Position numbers and translations under genes: made by a program
Shown here: one piece after another, positions 23,105-33,518 of the stretch
Numbering within the stretch: the stretch's first letter is position 1
Layout of the letters: each line of letters begins with the position of its first letter
Source of the DNA: Phymatolithon calcareum
Taxonomy: Eukaryota > Rhodophyta > Florideophyceae > Hapalidiales
DNA: 64,000 nucleotides
Direction of reading: 5' to 3'
Assembly (NCBI GenBank): GCA_977006965.1
Contig: OZ345375.1
Span: 744,001 to 808,000, forward strand
Notes under the pieces: model-generated
Database searches by the model: none
Seen by the model: only the letters and a program-made list of their open reading frames with translations
Told to the model about the DNA's origin: nothing

Positions 23105-23386
23105 TCACTTCTTCGTAATTCTCGGATGCGGCGACGGCTCCCCACTTCTCTCCCGTCGCGGGACGGAGCGCAACGGCGTACGTTCCTTTCTCGCCGCGCA
23201 GTAGTACGCCGTCTGATGTCGGCCGTCCTCCGCAAGTGCGCGCGAGTACTCCGCCGTCATGGCGAGGTATTCACCAACCGAGCGCGTGGGCGACAGATGT
23301 GGGCTGGGACCGGTGGTAGGCGGGCCGGCAAGTTCGAGACAGAGCGCGAGCGCTTCATCGTCTTCGTCGCTATTCGACAGTGGCAT
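23105..23386 (-). CDS. Small hypothetical protein
   Basis: 93 codons from an ATG at 23386: an acidic start (MPLSNSDEDDEALALCLELA), then a Pro/Ser segment, then LTP-like and basic stretches ending SPHPRITKK. The acidic-to-basic layout and sense-like composition favour it over the arginine-rich plus-strand frame across the same bases. No family recognised, no neighbour evidence. Confidence 0.3.
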   Translation of the reverse strand: MPLSNSDEDDEALALCLELAGPPTTGPSPHLSPTRSVGEYLAMTAEYSRALAEDGRHQTAYYCAARKERTPLRSVPRRERSGEPSPHPRITKK

Positions 23387-24880
23387 GGTCGCCTGCACAA
23401 TTGCAGCCCGAACGAAGGCGTGAGGTTGCTGCTGCTATGCCATGGAGGTTGCACGCTATGTTGCGGGTTGAGTGCTAAAATACTTGGCGCTTGAGGATGT
23501 GGAGGGAAGGGCAGGCAGATAGAGGCACAGGGCAGGAAGAATGATAGAGCAACGTGGAGTGATTGTTTCTCCGTTATGCGGCGTGGGAGGGGTGGAGAAA
23601 AGGGAAGGCGGCTGATGCGGCGCCGTGGGCACGGTGCCTGCATGTTGTTTTTCTTTTCAATAATTGAAAGAAAAAGAGTGGCTGATGTATTTTTTACTGG
23701 CTGCAAAATGTAGTAAGGATACTACCTTGGTATTAGCATGTAAGCATCGACTGCTGGTAGTTACAACTTGTGTCATACAGTGCTACTTCAAGATGGGTGT
23801 TTCATAATCACCGTATCAAATGTGTTTCAATGATGTAATCAAAACAGAAAATTGTTTCATACAATTTATCAACAATAATTATTGTAGAAATATCATATTC
23901 GACCGGACAAATCACAATGACTCCGCATCACGTCAGTAAAGTTACAGAAATTTCCCATGGGAGTACACAAATATGCTTGGACAGTTTGCATTTTCTCCAC
24001 GTGTACATGGTGAATAAAGATTTCTTTGAAAAGTTTTGGTACGTCTGTACACGTGCAGAAGTATTCCACTTCCACACGGGTACCCGTATTGGTGCAAAGT
24101 ACAATATTGCATCCATGCCTACAGCTAATCCGTTTTGTTTCATATTTCTCCTTTTCTTAGAACTCAGGAGGCACAATAATCCTACTCCGGTGAGTATGCA
24201 TATATAAAGTTACCCTTTGCCAAATGTTGACAAAACCCGTTTATGGAGATTTTTTCTGTGCTCACGGAGAACGTCGATAATATATACTGTACTGTATCAT
24301 AGAGGTGGAAGCGCGTGGAGAAATTATTTGCGTCATCCAGGTTCACCTGGCCGAAGATATTTATTGACTTCTGTCTTCCGTTGCGATCTCCATCGCGTTT
24401 TTAAGTCGAGAAACACAGGATGACGACAAGTGCAAGCGCATCTTCAGACCGTTTGTCGTCTGAGCTCGCGAAAGTTTTGTGGAAAGCTGGTACCAGCGTA
24501 GCAGTCAGCAATACAGTAGAATTGTCCTCGGAGCTGCATTTTCCAATTGGCTTTCTCTTTGCTTTAATTCGGCAAGGTGACGCTTGCGTGGACAGCGAAG
24601 CATCTGGAGTGCCACCTTTCAGGAGAGAATGGGTAAACTATGGAGAGAGATATTCGTCGTTATGTGAAACACATTGCAGCGGAGTCACACACGCCATATC
24701 CATCCTTTTGGCAAACGACATGACGATCGCTGAGTGCTCACACAGCGTTCGACATGCCTAAAGTTGTGCTGTAGCTCAAGCAGCAAATGCGTGTGATCGT
24801 CTCGTCCACTTATTACAGTATAAAAGTATATTTTAACTGTAAAAAGTGGACGTGACGAGTAACCTTCCCACATAATGGTT
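23387..24880. other. Intergenic, one weak open frame
   Basis: A 113-codon plus-strand frame at 24420-24761 (MTTSASASSDRLSSELAKVL...) is the only candidate. It has no motif and I do not call it a gene. The rest is AT-rich with nothing recognised. Confidence 0.35.
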
Positions 24881-24917
24881 AGTAACCACCGACATACTGT
24901 ATATGTCGGTGATTACT
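24881..24917. repeat. Short hairpin, 16-bp arms
   Basis: AGTAACCACCGACATA, loop CTGTA, then TATGTCGGTGATTACT: 16-bp arms with one mismatch. It lies in a gene-free stretch with no T-run behind it, so a bacterial-type terminator reading does not apply. Confidence 0.7.
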
Positions 24918-25337
24918 CCAGAGTATGATAGATCTTACAGCTTTGCGGGCAACAGTGAAAACCTGTTGTCTGCAATTCTGTAAGTAGCAATGAGAATCGA
25001 TACTCAAGTACAGTATCAACTGAGTAGTTGATTGTCAGTCTCATGTTTTTCCTTATCAATGAATATCAGAACTTTCCTAAAGTATCAACTACGCTACTAA
25101 TGACAACCAAATGCGATCTTTACGACACGTGTTGCTTTAGACAAACCAATGCGAACACGTTGCTGGAAGCTGATATTCAGTGATATATCAACGAAAATTT
25201 CCATTCTCGTGTGTTTTCGGTTGATGTTCTATCATATATAATGACAATGTTTGGGGGAAAATATCAACAGTTGTATCAGTCCTCAGAATTTCATTGATAC
25301 CCATTCCTAGCTGCAAGTTCTTAAGGGCCGATGAAGG

Positions 25338-25500
25338 AATGTTTCCCAACAGGGAAAATGAGAAATTGAGAAGATAGGACCGCCAAAATGTCCAATAGAA
25401 TGCCTGCACTTGTGAAATTCTACGGCAGGATAAGGCATTCTATTGGACATGTTGGCGTTCCCATTTTCTCAATATCTCATTTTCCCTATTGGGAAACATC
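25338..25500. repeat. Foldback, about 65-bp arms
   Basis: The left arm runs from AATGTTTCCCAACAGGGAAA to GTCCAATAGAATGCC; the right arm ends GGGAAACAT and is its inverted complement with a few mismatches. The centre spans about 25-30 bp around CACTTGTGAAATTC. A long stem like this suggests a foldback/MITE or a double-stranded RNA source. Confidence 0.78.
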
Positions 25501-26135
25501 GCACTAGCGGAGCACGGCAACATTTTGGCCCGATAGTTATTTAGTTGATTTGGGCCAAAATGGTGCCGTGCTCCCCCGGTGCGGCCCGTATTCCTTTTGC
25601 TTACGCCCAATTTCTCCGCTGTGACTATGCCTCATTAGCCCTCCTTTGCAGTGCCCACATACGCCATGATGATTCGTCGTTTCTACAATTATCTCTGGCC
25701 AAAAACGATCGCCATGGGCTGCCGCGGTGACAACACCCACAATTTCATCAGTAATCCTAAACTCTTCCCGCAGCTACAGAGGACAGCCTAGCAGGCAAGA
25801 ATGGTCCCACGGACCAGTGGTGCTTTCATTTCTGGTCCTTCGCGCTGTCTAAATTAGGAGTTGATCAAAGGCGGGCAGCTCATCCGAAAATATTCTATTT
25901 TTATCAAAAAATCAGACTTTCTTTCCCAAACTAACCTACAATTCCTCCATACTACACGTGTAACTCTCATTGGTTACACATCTCAGACACGCATCACCCT
26001 CCTGCATCACGGCATCACACTCCGACTTCCACACCACCGAGCACTCACTGTATCCTACACAGCGCGGGAAGAAGTCCTTCCCTGACTCACCACCGCACGC
26101 CAGCACAAGCACCGCACCACCGGTGACCTCCCACA
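25501..26135. other. Intergenic, upstream of the CUE-domain gene
   Basis: GGGCCAAAAT occurs as a loose inverted pair at about 25526-25560. No gene or clear promoter motif is recognised. Confidence 0.35.
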
Positions 26136-26660
26136 ATGGAGTCGCTCCGCGCGATGTTCCCAGAAACGCCCGACTCCACCCTATCGCACGCGCTGGCAAC
26201 CTCCAACGGCGACGTATCAGCCGCGGTGGAGCAACTGCTCCCCGCCTCCGAGCAAGTCGCGCAAGACGCCGCGCTGGCACGCGCCCTTCAGCTTGCCGAC
26301 GCCGGCGGCGACCCCACCTATCTCCCGTCCGCCACAACGCCCACCGCCACAACGCCCACCGCCACCTCGCGCGACGCCGGCACCGGGCTGGCGGACGTGG
26401 CCAAGCCCGTACTGGACGGGCTGGCGGCGGCTGGCGCGGCCGCAAAGGCCGCCGTGGAGTACGTTGCAAACGAGTTCGCCTCCGTCACGGCGGGGCCGTC
26501 ATCCGCCAGTCCGCGCACGTCCGCGCGTCGCGCCGACGACGACACGGCCGTCGTTGCAGGCGGGTACAACTCGCGCGCTGAGTCGGGTGGGATGCACATG
26601 CGCGCCAACCGCGGATCTGGACGGGCGAGTCCGCGCACAGGGTTCAAAAAGGACGATTGA
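26136..26660 (+). CDS. CUE-domain protein
   Basis: 174 residues. The N-terminus (MESLRAMFPETPDSTLSHAL then SNGDVSAAVEQLL, residues 1-37) matches the CUE fold: M-F-P in helix 1, a middle hydrophobic helix, and the late di-leucine. CUE domains bind mono-ubiquitin and link ubiquitin to trafficking or degradation. The rest is Ala/Thr/Pro-rich and mostly disordered, with one amphipathic Ala-rich helix (residues 85-115) and a basic tail. The start is the first ATG after the AC-rich leader. Convergent with the GT47 gene, 142 bp apart. Confidence 0.72.
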   Translation: MESLRAMFPETPDSTLSHALATSNGDVSAAVEQLLPASEQVAQDAALARALQLADAGGDPTYLPSATTPTATTPTATSRDAGTGLADVAKPVLDGLAAAGAAAKAAVEYVANEFASVTAGPSSASPRTSARRADDDTAVVAGGYNSRAESGGMHMRANRGSGRASPRTGFKKDD

Positions 26661-26802
26661 CAAGGGGATAATGCGCAGTAATGCTGCGACACACACACAC
26701 ACGATTACTTTTGCAACGGACGGACCATTACTTTTGGAGCAGATAACACAGGAACTGTAGAGTAAAAATTGTATATGCACATTGATTCACATTTGCAATA
26801 CG

Positions 26803-28263
26803 TTATTGATCCCCCTCGCACGAAAACTTTTCCGGTGTCTTCATTGCCATCGCGAGGTTGTCAAGTATTGCCGCAAATGCATCATCCTCCTCGTCGTGCC
26901 GCTCAGCATATCTTAATCTCGGCATGACGGCGTACAAATTTTTCCGCACAGTTTCCACTCGCGTTTGTGCCAGAGCGCGCAAATTCAATGGCACGGATTC
27001 GTCCGCCTTTTCCAGCACGATTGCAAAATTGCCGACATCCACAGCGGGTCGTAGCAGTCTTTCGTACGCATCCGCGTGGTGACGGAATAATACTGGTATG
27101 CATCCGAGTAGCGCGGCATTGTAAAATTCACGTCTTGTGCGCGCTCGTGCACCGGGGTGCGGACAGAAGCGTGCATTCGTCATTGCAGCATAATGCTCCT
27201 CCGGCTGTTCCGCGACAGATTGCAACGGGCTCAACTTCGAAACCGGCACCACCTCCACGTCCGACGCGGACGACATGCCGTTGCAAAGTGCGATGTGCGC
27301 GGCAGTCTTCGTGCAACTTCCGGCATAGTACGCCAATTTCCCCCTTGTATTCCAGTTCATTTCTACCGCAGCCACCAATTTCTCCACATCGTCATGTTTC
27401 ACACCCACATGCGCCGGGTACGGCACCTGCAGATAGCTCGCCCCTGATGCACACTTGCGCGGAATTTCCGCGGTGATGCGCAGCACGGTGTTCGACACAT
27501 GCGCGCTGAACGGGGATGCAGCGGTGAGAATGGCGAGTTCGCGAGAGTATTCCGTGTGTGCGACGAGAATGGACGGGTACGACTTGCGCATCGCTAGCGC
27601 ATACTCCTCAGAGTTTACTAAGTCCGCGTATACCAGGTTGGTGTAGTGCATCGCTAGCTTGGGGTAGACGCGCCGACTGCGCGGCACGCCGTCGCGACGC
27701 TCCTCGTCGTTGGATGCGCGCATGCAGTCGATGATCATCGTGAATGGAAGCGAGAAGAAGAAGAAATCCGCGTCCGATATGTTCTGCGTGCGCTGCGAGT
27801 ATGCACCGAATTTACGCTGGAGGAGCACGTCCAGCTCGCCGCTGTTGCTCGAGGACGTCACGCCGAGGTCGCGCACGGCGGAAAGGTTACCGAAAGAGGA
27901 TGTGCGAGCAGCGGGCGAAAGTCGAGAGGAGACGCAGGCGGAAAGTGCGTCGCGGTGCCGCTCGCCTAGGTCGGAGATGTACACGCGGGGACGGCGAGGG
28001 GAATGTCTTGCAGATGTTTCTGTCGCCACGGATGCAGATGCGGATGATACGGTTTCCGAGCGTTTTTCTGATGCTGCTGCCGGTGCTGTCGAGGACAGAT
28101 AGGACGGAAGGAAGGCGGGAAAGCCTCGCAGATATAGAAGCGTGACGACGAGCGCGAGGCTGAGGACGCTCAGAGCTATCAGCAAGGTTGCTGAGAGACG
28201 CGGGCATGCGCGACGGATGGAACGAAGACGCGAGCGAGCGCGCCATTTTGTACTGGCGCGCAT
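26803..28263 (-). CDS. Exostosin-family (GT47-like) glycosyltransferase
   Basis: 486 residues. A basic N-terminus is followed by one transmembrane segment at about residues 24-48 (LIALSVLSLALVVTLLYL), then a Ser/Ala linker: a type II Golgi layout. The region from about residue 85 carries RVYISDLGERHRD, and near 365-400 RFCPHPGARARTRREFYNAA then LGCIPVLFRH, the conserved C-terminal block of exostosin proteins (G-x-x-P-V). Such enzymes build wall or matrix polysaccharides; the donor sugar cannot be read from sequence. Divergent from the TOM22 gene. Confidence 0.8.
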   Translation of the reverse strand: MRASTKWRARSRLRSIRRACPRLSATLLIALSVLSLALVVTLLYLRGFPAFLPSYLSSTAPAAASEKRSETVSSASASVATETSARHSPRRPRVYISDLGERHRDALSACVSSRLSPAARTSSFGNLSAVRDLGVTSSSNSGELDVLLQRKFGAYSQRTQNISDADFFFFSLPFTMIIDCMRASNDEERRDGVPRSRRVYPKLAMHYTNLVYADLVNSEEYALAMRKSYPSILVAHTEYSRELAILTAASPFSAHVSNTVLRITAEIPRKCASGASYLQVPYPAHVGVKHDDVEKLVAAVEMNWNTRGKLAYYAGSCTKTAAHIALCNGMSSASDVEVVPVSKLSPLQSVAEQPEEHYAAMTNARFCPHPGARARTRREFYNAALLGCIPVLFRHHADAYERLLRPAVDVGNFAIVLEKADESVPLNLRALAQTRVETVRKNLYAVMPRLRYAERHDEEDDAFAAILDNLAMAMKTPEKFSCEGDQ

Positions 28264-28696
28264 CGCAAGCGTTGTTCGCGTCCGGCCAGCGCTTGTTGGT
28301 ATTACTGTCTGCAGTTTGGCGGCTGGGCTTTCGGGATGGTTACACTGTCAGAGGTAGAGCTGTAAAATACTGGTACAAAACGGAGAGCGAGGTCAAGTCA
28401 AGAAGTGGATATTCTCATCTTCTTACTGACTTCGCGGATTGTAAACTAGGGTGTAGAGTCGACTTTTCAGCGCACACCACGGCTTTTTTAGTGCTCATCG
28501 CATCCATGTCAATGCACCCGTGGCTCAGATGGCATCATTGCTGCGCATCTCTCTGAATTTCGCAAAATATTTAGAATATTTCAAAACTTTAAAACATTTC
28601 CAAACACCTCTCCTCTGGTCGTCGACCACATCCGCCAATTGGCCTTCGAGACCATTTCCCTCCGCGGTGGCGATTTCTCCCCACTGCTCCACCGCA
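28264..28696. other. Divergent promoter region between GT47 and TOM22 genes
   Basis: About 430 bp separate the two start codons, so both promoters must lie here. No sharp TATA box is seen. An AT-rich stretch with AAATATTTAGAATATTTC at 28564-28581 is the most notable sequence. Confidence 0.4.
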
Positions 28697-29194
28697 ATGT
28701 CGCCCGGCGTCGTAGACGAAGCACACCCGTCCGAAGATGCCATCGACCTGACCGGCGGCAGCAAACCCCTTCCTTCAAATATCTCCACGCCGTCACCGCA
28801 CGTGAATGACGCCGGTCCCCCCGTCGCCCTGGACGACGAATCCCCTCAACCTTCCCCCGCCACCCCCGTGATGAACGGCTCGTCCTCCAGTCCTGTCGCG
28901 CGTCTCGCCGAGCGTGTCGAGCGCGCCCGCGACACAATTGTCGACACAGAACTGTACGCCAAACTGTCGTCCATTTCCTCGCGTGTGGGGGCTAAATTGC
29001 ACTCTGCGTGGGAATTCTCGAAAACCGCATCTTGGATCATCGGTACTTCCGCGCTCGTACTTGTTGTACCGCTCCTTTACGAAATGGATAAGGAGCTTGT
29101 GGCGAATGACCCTGCCGCGGCCGCGTCAGCTGGGGGAGAGGCGTCAACGGGTACTGCAGCCGGGGATGGGACGGCGCCGGCGTCCGCGACGTAA
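28697..29194 (+). CDS. TOM22-type mitochondrial import receptor subunit
   Basis: 165 residues from the ATG at 28697; upstream in-frame codons lie in AT-rich leader. Order: acidic, Ser/Pro-rich cytosolic part, then ARLAERVERARDTIVDTELY, then SAWEFSKTASWIIGTSALVLVVPLLYEMDKE. The W-x-x-G-T-S-x-L-I-L-V-x-P block with one transmembrane helix and flanking E/K is the TOM22/TOM9 signature. TOM22 is the central organiser and receptor of the outer-membrane translocase. The C-terminal intermembrane tail is Ala/Gly-rich. Unlike plant TOM9, an N-terminal acidic domain remains. Confidence 0.86.
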   Translation: MSPGVVDEAHPSEDAIDLTGGSKPLPSNISTPSPHVNDAGPPVALDDESPQPSPATPVMNGSSSSPVARLAERVERARDTIVDTELYAKLSSISSRVGAKLHSAWEFSKTASWIIGTSALVLVVPLLYEMDKELVANDPAAAASAGGEASTGTAAGDGTAPASAT

Positions 29195-29696
29195 TCGATG
29201 CAATTTTCTGCCCAACTGTTCGCGCGTATGTTGCAAGTTTTTGGTCGGATCGGGCGCGGCGACGGCGGGGCTCATTTTTGGTGCCGTGTCTGCTGGCTGG
29301 GCGGGGTTGGGGATGGTTAATTGGAGTGCTGGTGGCTTTCCTGGTGCTGTTTAGTTTCGCTGTTTATCCTTCTCCTGGCTTATGTTATTGTCGCTGATGT
29401 ACTGTACATGTTAGCTGATTTTACGTCCCTCCCCAATTGTCAACTAAACTACAAATACTCATCCTCTCCAGCTTAAATAACTCATCTCAAGTACTCCTAT
29501 TCCATATACTGCTCAGTCCCAAGGAAAAGACCTCGCCCGTACCCTTCTCCACTAAAGGAGATCCTAGGCGTTTCCAGCACAATCCTGTTTGGAAGGCCAA
29601 TGGCTGTTCGGTTGCACTTTCGAGAAAATGCTATCAAAATTGCTTAAAACTTGCACCATCTTGAAAAACTGATAGCCCAAAGCTTGTCATCCTCCC
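29195..29696. other. Convergent intergenic region
   Basis: Between TOM22 and the GT31-like gene. GC-rich just after TOM22, AT-rich later; no gene seen. Confidence 0.4.
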
Positions 29697-31985
29697 TCAC
29701 GCACTCCCTTTCCTATCTGCCGGCCGATATCCAGGTCGATCTTCCCTTTCCTTCGCCCCGCCGTCATGCGCATCCAATTCAATTCCATCGGTCGTGACAC
29801 ATCGTCCTTTCTTATACGTCCCCTGTCCATGGCACCCAATCAGGTCCGCTACTCTCTGAATGGGCACAAAATAGTTCTTTCGATATCCCCTCTTGGCACT
29901 TTCCTCAATTGCCCGTCCCAGCTGCCACAATTCCTGCATATCGCCTTTGATAGACTGTGTCGATAGCGACAGCTGCTTGTACTTCTGGAATCCATGGTAC
30001 GTGAGAGCAAATGGCCATGTATCTCGTCGCTCTAGTCTCCACGTCGCCCGGCAAATACCCCTTGTCATCAACGTCTGCGCACCAGCCGCGAGATGGTTCA
30101 CGCACATGTACAATCGCTGCGAGCCGCAATTCTTGCACAATGTGCTCGTCTCCTCCTCACACTGCTCGATGAACGGGCGCACGGTTTCCACGAGCGCTCG
30201 TGACAGGAATATCGCCGCACCCTGCGGTACAGCCGGGCATCCGCGTCGGCAAAAAGCGTCACCACACATGTGTGACACAATCTTTGCGACACGTCGCCCG
30301 TTCATCACGCTGCTTACGCCGTACGTAATTCTTCTTCCGCGCAAGTGTTCCGGAATATCCTCACCGGGAAGATAGCAATGGGGACCTCCGTGCTCCGTGT
30401 TTAATTGGCGAAGCCACTTTGCAAATTTTCCATGATCACCATTATCCACACGAGCCTGTTCACCAGACCCGCCCCACAATCGCATGCGCGGGTCAAAGTG
30501 TGATAGATACTGCCGCATACCGCCAGGGAATACAAAAGTGTCGTCATCCACGAGTAATAGCCACTTGATACTGGGATCATCTTTCATGACACGATCCCAT
30601 GATTCGCGCACGCGCACAAGATGACTCCACGACTGCATCATGTGCAACTGCTGCTCGAGCTCTGGTTTACGGGGCTGCGTAACAATTGTTGAGCGTCCGG
30701 CCGCAGCTGCAAGTTCGTCGCCATTACGCGGAACATTGGTAAAGATCGAGACTCGATCCTTCGGCACGCCAGTCATCCACGATGAGGTTTGTGCGGAAAT
30801 CCGTTCGTCGAATGTCGGATGCCCGGCTAGAATTGCATAATGGATATTACGCTCCGTGAGCATGGGAGGATGCACGATCTCACCGTCGTGATCAATGACG
30901 TAAACAACTGTGCGACAGTTTTGCCTCTCTGTCACTGACTTTGCAATTTGCAATAATCCCTGTTTTCCTCTTTTGAAGTCGAACCGGTCGTCCGAAGGCG
31001 TACCAGCCAACTTTTCAAAATCCCGCGATGCCTTCCGGTCAATCAGGAAATGTCGCGAATTGTCTATTGACATCGGCTCCAAATTCAGTAAAAGTCTGTC
31101 AATGCGGTCACACATAATTCCAGACGACTCCAGCATGTCCAGATACCAATACGCCTCGCGCATGGCCTGTGCGTTGATTCTGACAATGACACTCCCATTG
31201 TTCCGATTTCCAACAGCGATCGACATGCCGTTAACATCATTAATTCCTGATTGATTCAATGGTAGAGTAAGTTGTTGCACAACGTCCACAAGACGCACGC
31301 TTCGCACAGACTCAACTTCCTGCTCAGCCACCACGTGGCCCTTTGCAGACGCCAGACCATCACCGTCGTCAGTGTGGGCCACCAAACGCACCTCCTCAGA
31401 CCCATTTTCACTGCCGGGTGCTACACCGGCGAAAACGTCAAAGCGGCGTGCCTTTCCGCCCTTTTCCCGTCTCACAGCAGTGAGCGGGATATTCATCTGA
31501 GGGTCTGTTTCGATGGCAACGGCACAGAATCCACGCATGGATGCTTGAGTAGCACGAAGATATTCCTCGAGAAAGCCGTTGCCATCCGTGAAGAAGCGGC
31601 GCATGTGACGACCATCGCCGGCATTAATCTCAAAGTAAACCCAAGAACAGGGCGTAAGATCTGCTTTTTCCCATGCACGCTGGCGCGGGAGCAGGACTCG
31701 TGCGTTGTGCGAAAAATGGCCGCTTTCTCTGCGTAAAGTGCCGTCGACCATGTGCCACTCCCCGGGCCAGAAAAGCCAAAGTATAGCCCAGAGAAGAGAC
31801 AGCAGGGCAAGCGCAATCAGACAGGGTTTTGTCCATGGTCTCTGTCGCGTTGGACGTGCAATAAATAACTTCGCTTCTGTTCGCATGGTGCGACCGAGCC
31901 GTCGCGTCGCCTTGAGAAGATGCGAACGCGTGCCCGTGCCTCCCAGCCCGCCGAGCAGATTGTCATCTTTTCGAGCGCCTGCCAT
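29697..31985 (-). CDS. Methyltransferase-like plus GT31 (Fringe-like) glycosyltransferase, type II membrane protein
   Basis: 762 residues from the ATG at 31985 (MAGARKDDN...). One transmembrane segment near residues 50-70 (CLIALALLSLLWAILWLFW) gives a Golgi type II layout. Near residue 115, VYFEINAGDG resembles the first SAM-binding motif of FkbM-like methyltransferases, followed by CAVAIETDP and, later, VDVVQQL. The C-terminal half has WLLLVDDDTFVF near residue 479 and then LWGGSG, GGPHCY and several cysteines, typical of Fringe/GT31 (DDD binds metal and UDP-sugar). The methyltransferase part is the weaker call; the GT31 part is good. Convergent with TOM22. Confidence 0.72.
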   Translation of the reverse strand: MAGARKDDNLLGGLGGTGTRSHLLKATRRLGRTMRTEAKLFIARPTRQRPWTKPCLIALALLSLLWAILWLFWPGEWHMVDGTLRRESGHFSHNARVLLPRQRAWEKADLTPCSWVYFEINAGDGRHMRRFFTDGNGFLEEYLRATQASMRGFCAVAIETDPQMNIPLTAVRREKGGKARRFDVFAGVAPGSENGSEEVRLVAHTDDGDGLASAKGHVVAEQEVESVRSVRLVDVVQQLTLPLNQSGINDVNGMSIAVGNRNNGSVIVRINAQAMREAYWYLDMLESSGIMCDRIDRLLLNLEPMSIDNSRHFLIDRKASRDFEKLAGTPSDDRFDFKRGKQGLLQIAKSVTERQNCRTVVYVIDHDGEIVHPPMLTERNIHYAILAGHPTFDERISAQTSSWMTGVPKDRVSIFTNVPRNGDELAAAAGRSTIVTQPRKPELEQQLHMMQSWSHLVRVRESWDRVMKDDPSIKWLLLVDDDTFVFPGGMRQYLSHFDPRMRLWGGSGEQARVDNGDHGKFAKWLRQLNTEHGGPHCYLPGEDIPEHLRGRRITYGVSSVMNGRRVAKIVSHMCGDAFCRRGCPAVPQGAAIFLSRALVETVRPFIEQCEEETSTLCKNCGSQRLYMCVNHLAAGAQTLMTRGICRATWRLERRDTWPFALTYHGFQKYKQLSLSTQSIKGDMQELWQLGRAIEESAKRGYRKNYFVPIQRVADLIGCHGQGTYKKGRCVTTDGIELDAHDGGAKEREDRPGYRPADRKGSA

Positions 31986-33181
31986 TTCGACCGATGACGA
32001 CAAGCGTGATTATGCTCGGGGGGATTACGCCGCGGCTTAGAACGACCTGGTGGAAGACAGAATGCAACTGTCGCCGATGTCGACGAGTACTATCTTAGTC
32101 GGTTCACTAAAGCGAAACGATGAAGAGCACAAAATGATTGATGAGAGTCATCAAGCAAGTCATCATCAAGAACTGTTTAAAAATGAGCATATCTATGATG
32201 GACAATATATATTACAGTGATGGAGCTTTACAGCTTAACGGACGGGTCTGGACAGAATTAGACGTTCCATTCCACATCCTTGGACACTACAGTATAGCTG
32301 GATTTGAAAGCACACACTATTTATCAGCCAACTCCAACGAAAAGCGCGCAGACGCCCGCAACGAGCACAATGAAAAGCGCCTCTTCCTGACTACTGCATT
32401 TGCAAAGGATCTTTCTCATGTAGTACTACTTTCATCATAAAACTCAATGTGCTAAAGTTCAGGCCGTTCACGCAATGCAGATCGCGAGAAAGGTTATTCT
32501 AGAAAAGTCGCAGCATTGCGCTCGTGAGGCACGACTGTGACGGCAAATGAAAAAAGCGCAAGTGGAAGCGAAGATAGTGGATCAGAAGTAGTGTAGCTCG
32601 AAAGCTGTGTCTCAAACTCGCACACGGTCATCTTCAATCCACACAGGGTGCTCATAGTGTGGACAGCGAAGAGAGCTAAGCGTGGAGACTATTCCTCATT
32701 TCCATCCATCGTTACTCCAAAGCGCCCGCCTACTTTGCGTGCACCTCATGCCCCATGCTGCAATACCTCATCGAAGCAGCGACCAGGTAAAAATGCATTG
32801 AACATCAGCCGCACAGCATCGAGGGTGGACTTTGCAACAACCGCGCATCGATCAAGCTCACAATATAAGCCGCGTTTCGGCTCGTCGCCCAGCTGGCATC
32901 GCCGGCGTATAAATAGCTCAATATTCCGGTATGACACATGATTTAAAGCAAAACTTGAACGAATGTCTTGAAATATTATACCAAAACATTGAAAATTCCC
33001 AGAAAAGGAAACGGTCACCCGTAAAGCAAGGACACAAATTGTACCCCTTTCCATGACCTACAGTACTGCACCAGTCAGTCTTTCGAGCGATCGAGCATGG
33101 GTGGACATCGGGAGTGAGCCCTAGCCTTCCTCACCGCTCAGTTCTTCATCTCAAGAATTTCACTGGAGAGTGTCGGTCGCA
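31986..33181. other. Intergenic, with promoter of the small membrane protein
   Basis: No domain-bearing frame. A TATA box candidate lies at 32908-32915, listed separately. Confidence 0.4.
32908..32915 (+). promoter_or_regulatory. TATA box candidate
   Basis: TATAAATA on the plus strand, 270 bp before the start codon of the small DUF4535-like gene. It would give a leader of about 240 bases. It is a good consensus match but without experimental support. Confidence 0.4.
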
Positions 33182-33340
33182 ATGTTTTCCAACACTCTCT
33201 CACTGGCGGTCGGCGTCGGAATTGGAATCTACATTGCCCAGAACTACAACATTCCTGACATCAAGAAACTTTTCAGTCAAGGCGCCAAGGTGGCCAAATC
33301 ACTGGAAAAAGCCGCGCGAAAAGAATCCGAAGAGAAGTGA
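33182..33340 (+). CDS. DUF4535-like small membrane protein
   Basis: 52 residues. One hydrophobic helix (SLAVGVGIGIYIAQNY, residues 6-21) is followed by NIPDIKKL and a Lys/Glu-rich tail ending RKESEEK. The pattern G-x-x-x-G-x-Y-x-A-Q-N-Y-x-x-P-[ND]-[IV]-K-K-L is that of the short plant/algal DUF4535 family, whose members are 50-70 residues, so the gene is full length. A mitochondrial or other organelle location has been suggested for such proteins; function is unknown. It is convergent with glutamate 5-kinase, 178 bp apart. Confidence 0.78.
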   Translation: MFSNTLSLAVGVGIGIYIAQNYNIPDIKKLFSQGAKVAKSLEKAARKESEEK

Positions 33341-33518
33341 ATCCGTCCGTCACTAACACTCCCTGTACATACGTTTCGTCATCTCTACCTCTCGTTCTGC
33401 GTGCCGTATATTAGCTTTAATTAAAGCTGGCTGGCATCCGCCAGCGAAACTTTGCATATTTTCTCGCTCACTTTCTACTACTGTACTCTAACGAGGAAAA
33501 TTTTCTCTTCTCGCGTGC

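Noticed and set aside
22994-23494. 166-codon plus-strand Arg/Cys-rich frame
   Set aside because: Composition typical of an antisense shadow; the minus-strand acidic frame is a better candidate.
26688-26702. (CA)n run as a regulatory Z-DNA element
   Set aside because: Only a short dinucleotide microsatellite; nothing else supports a function.
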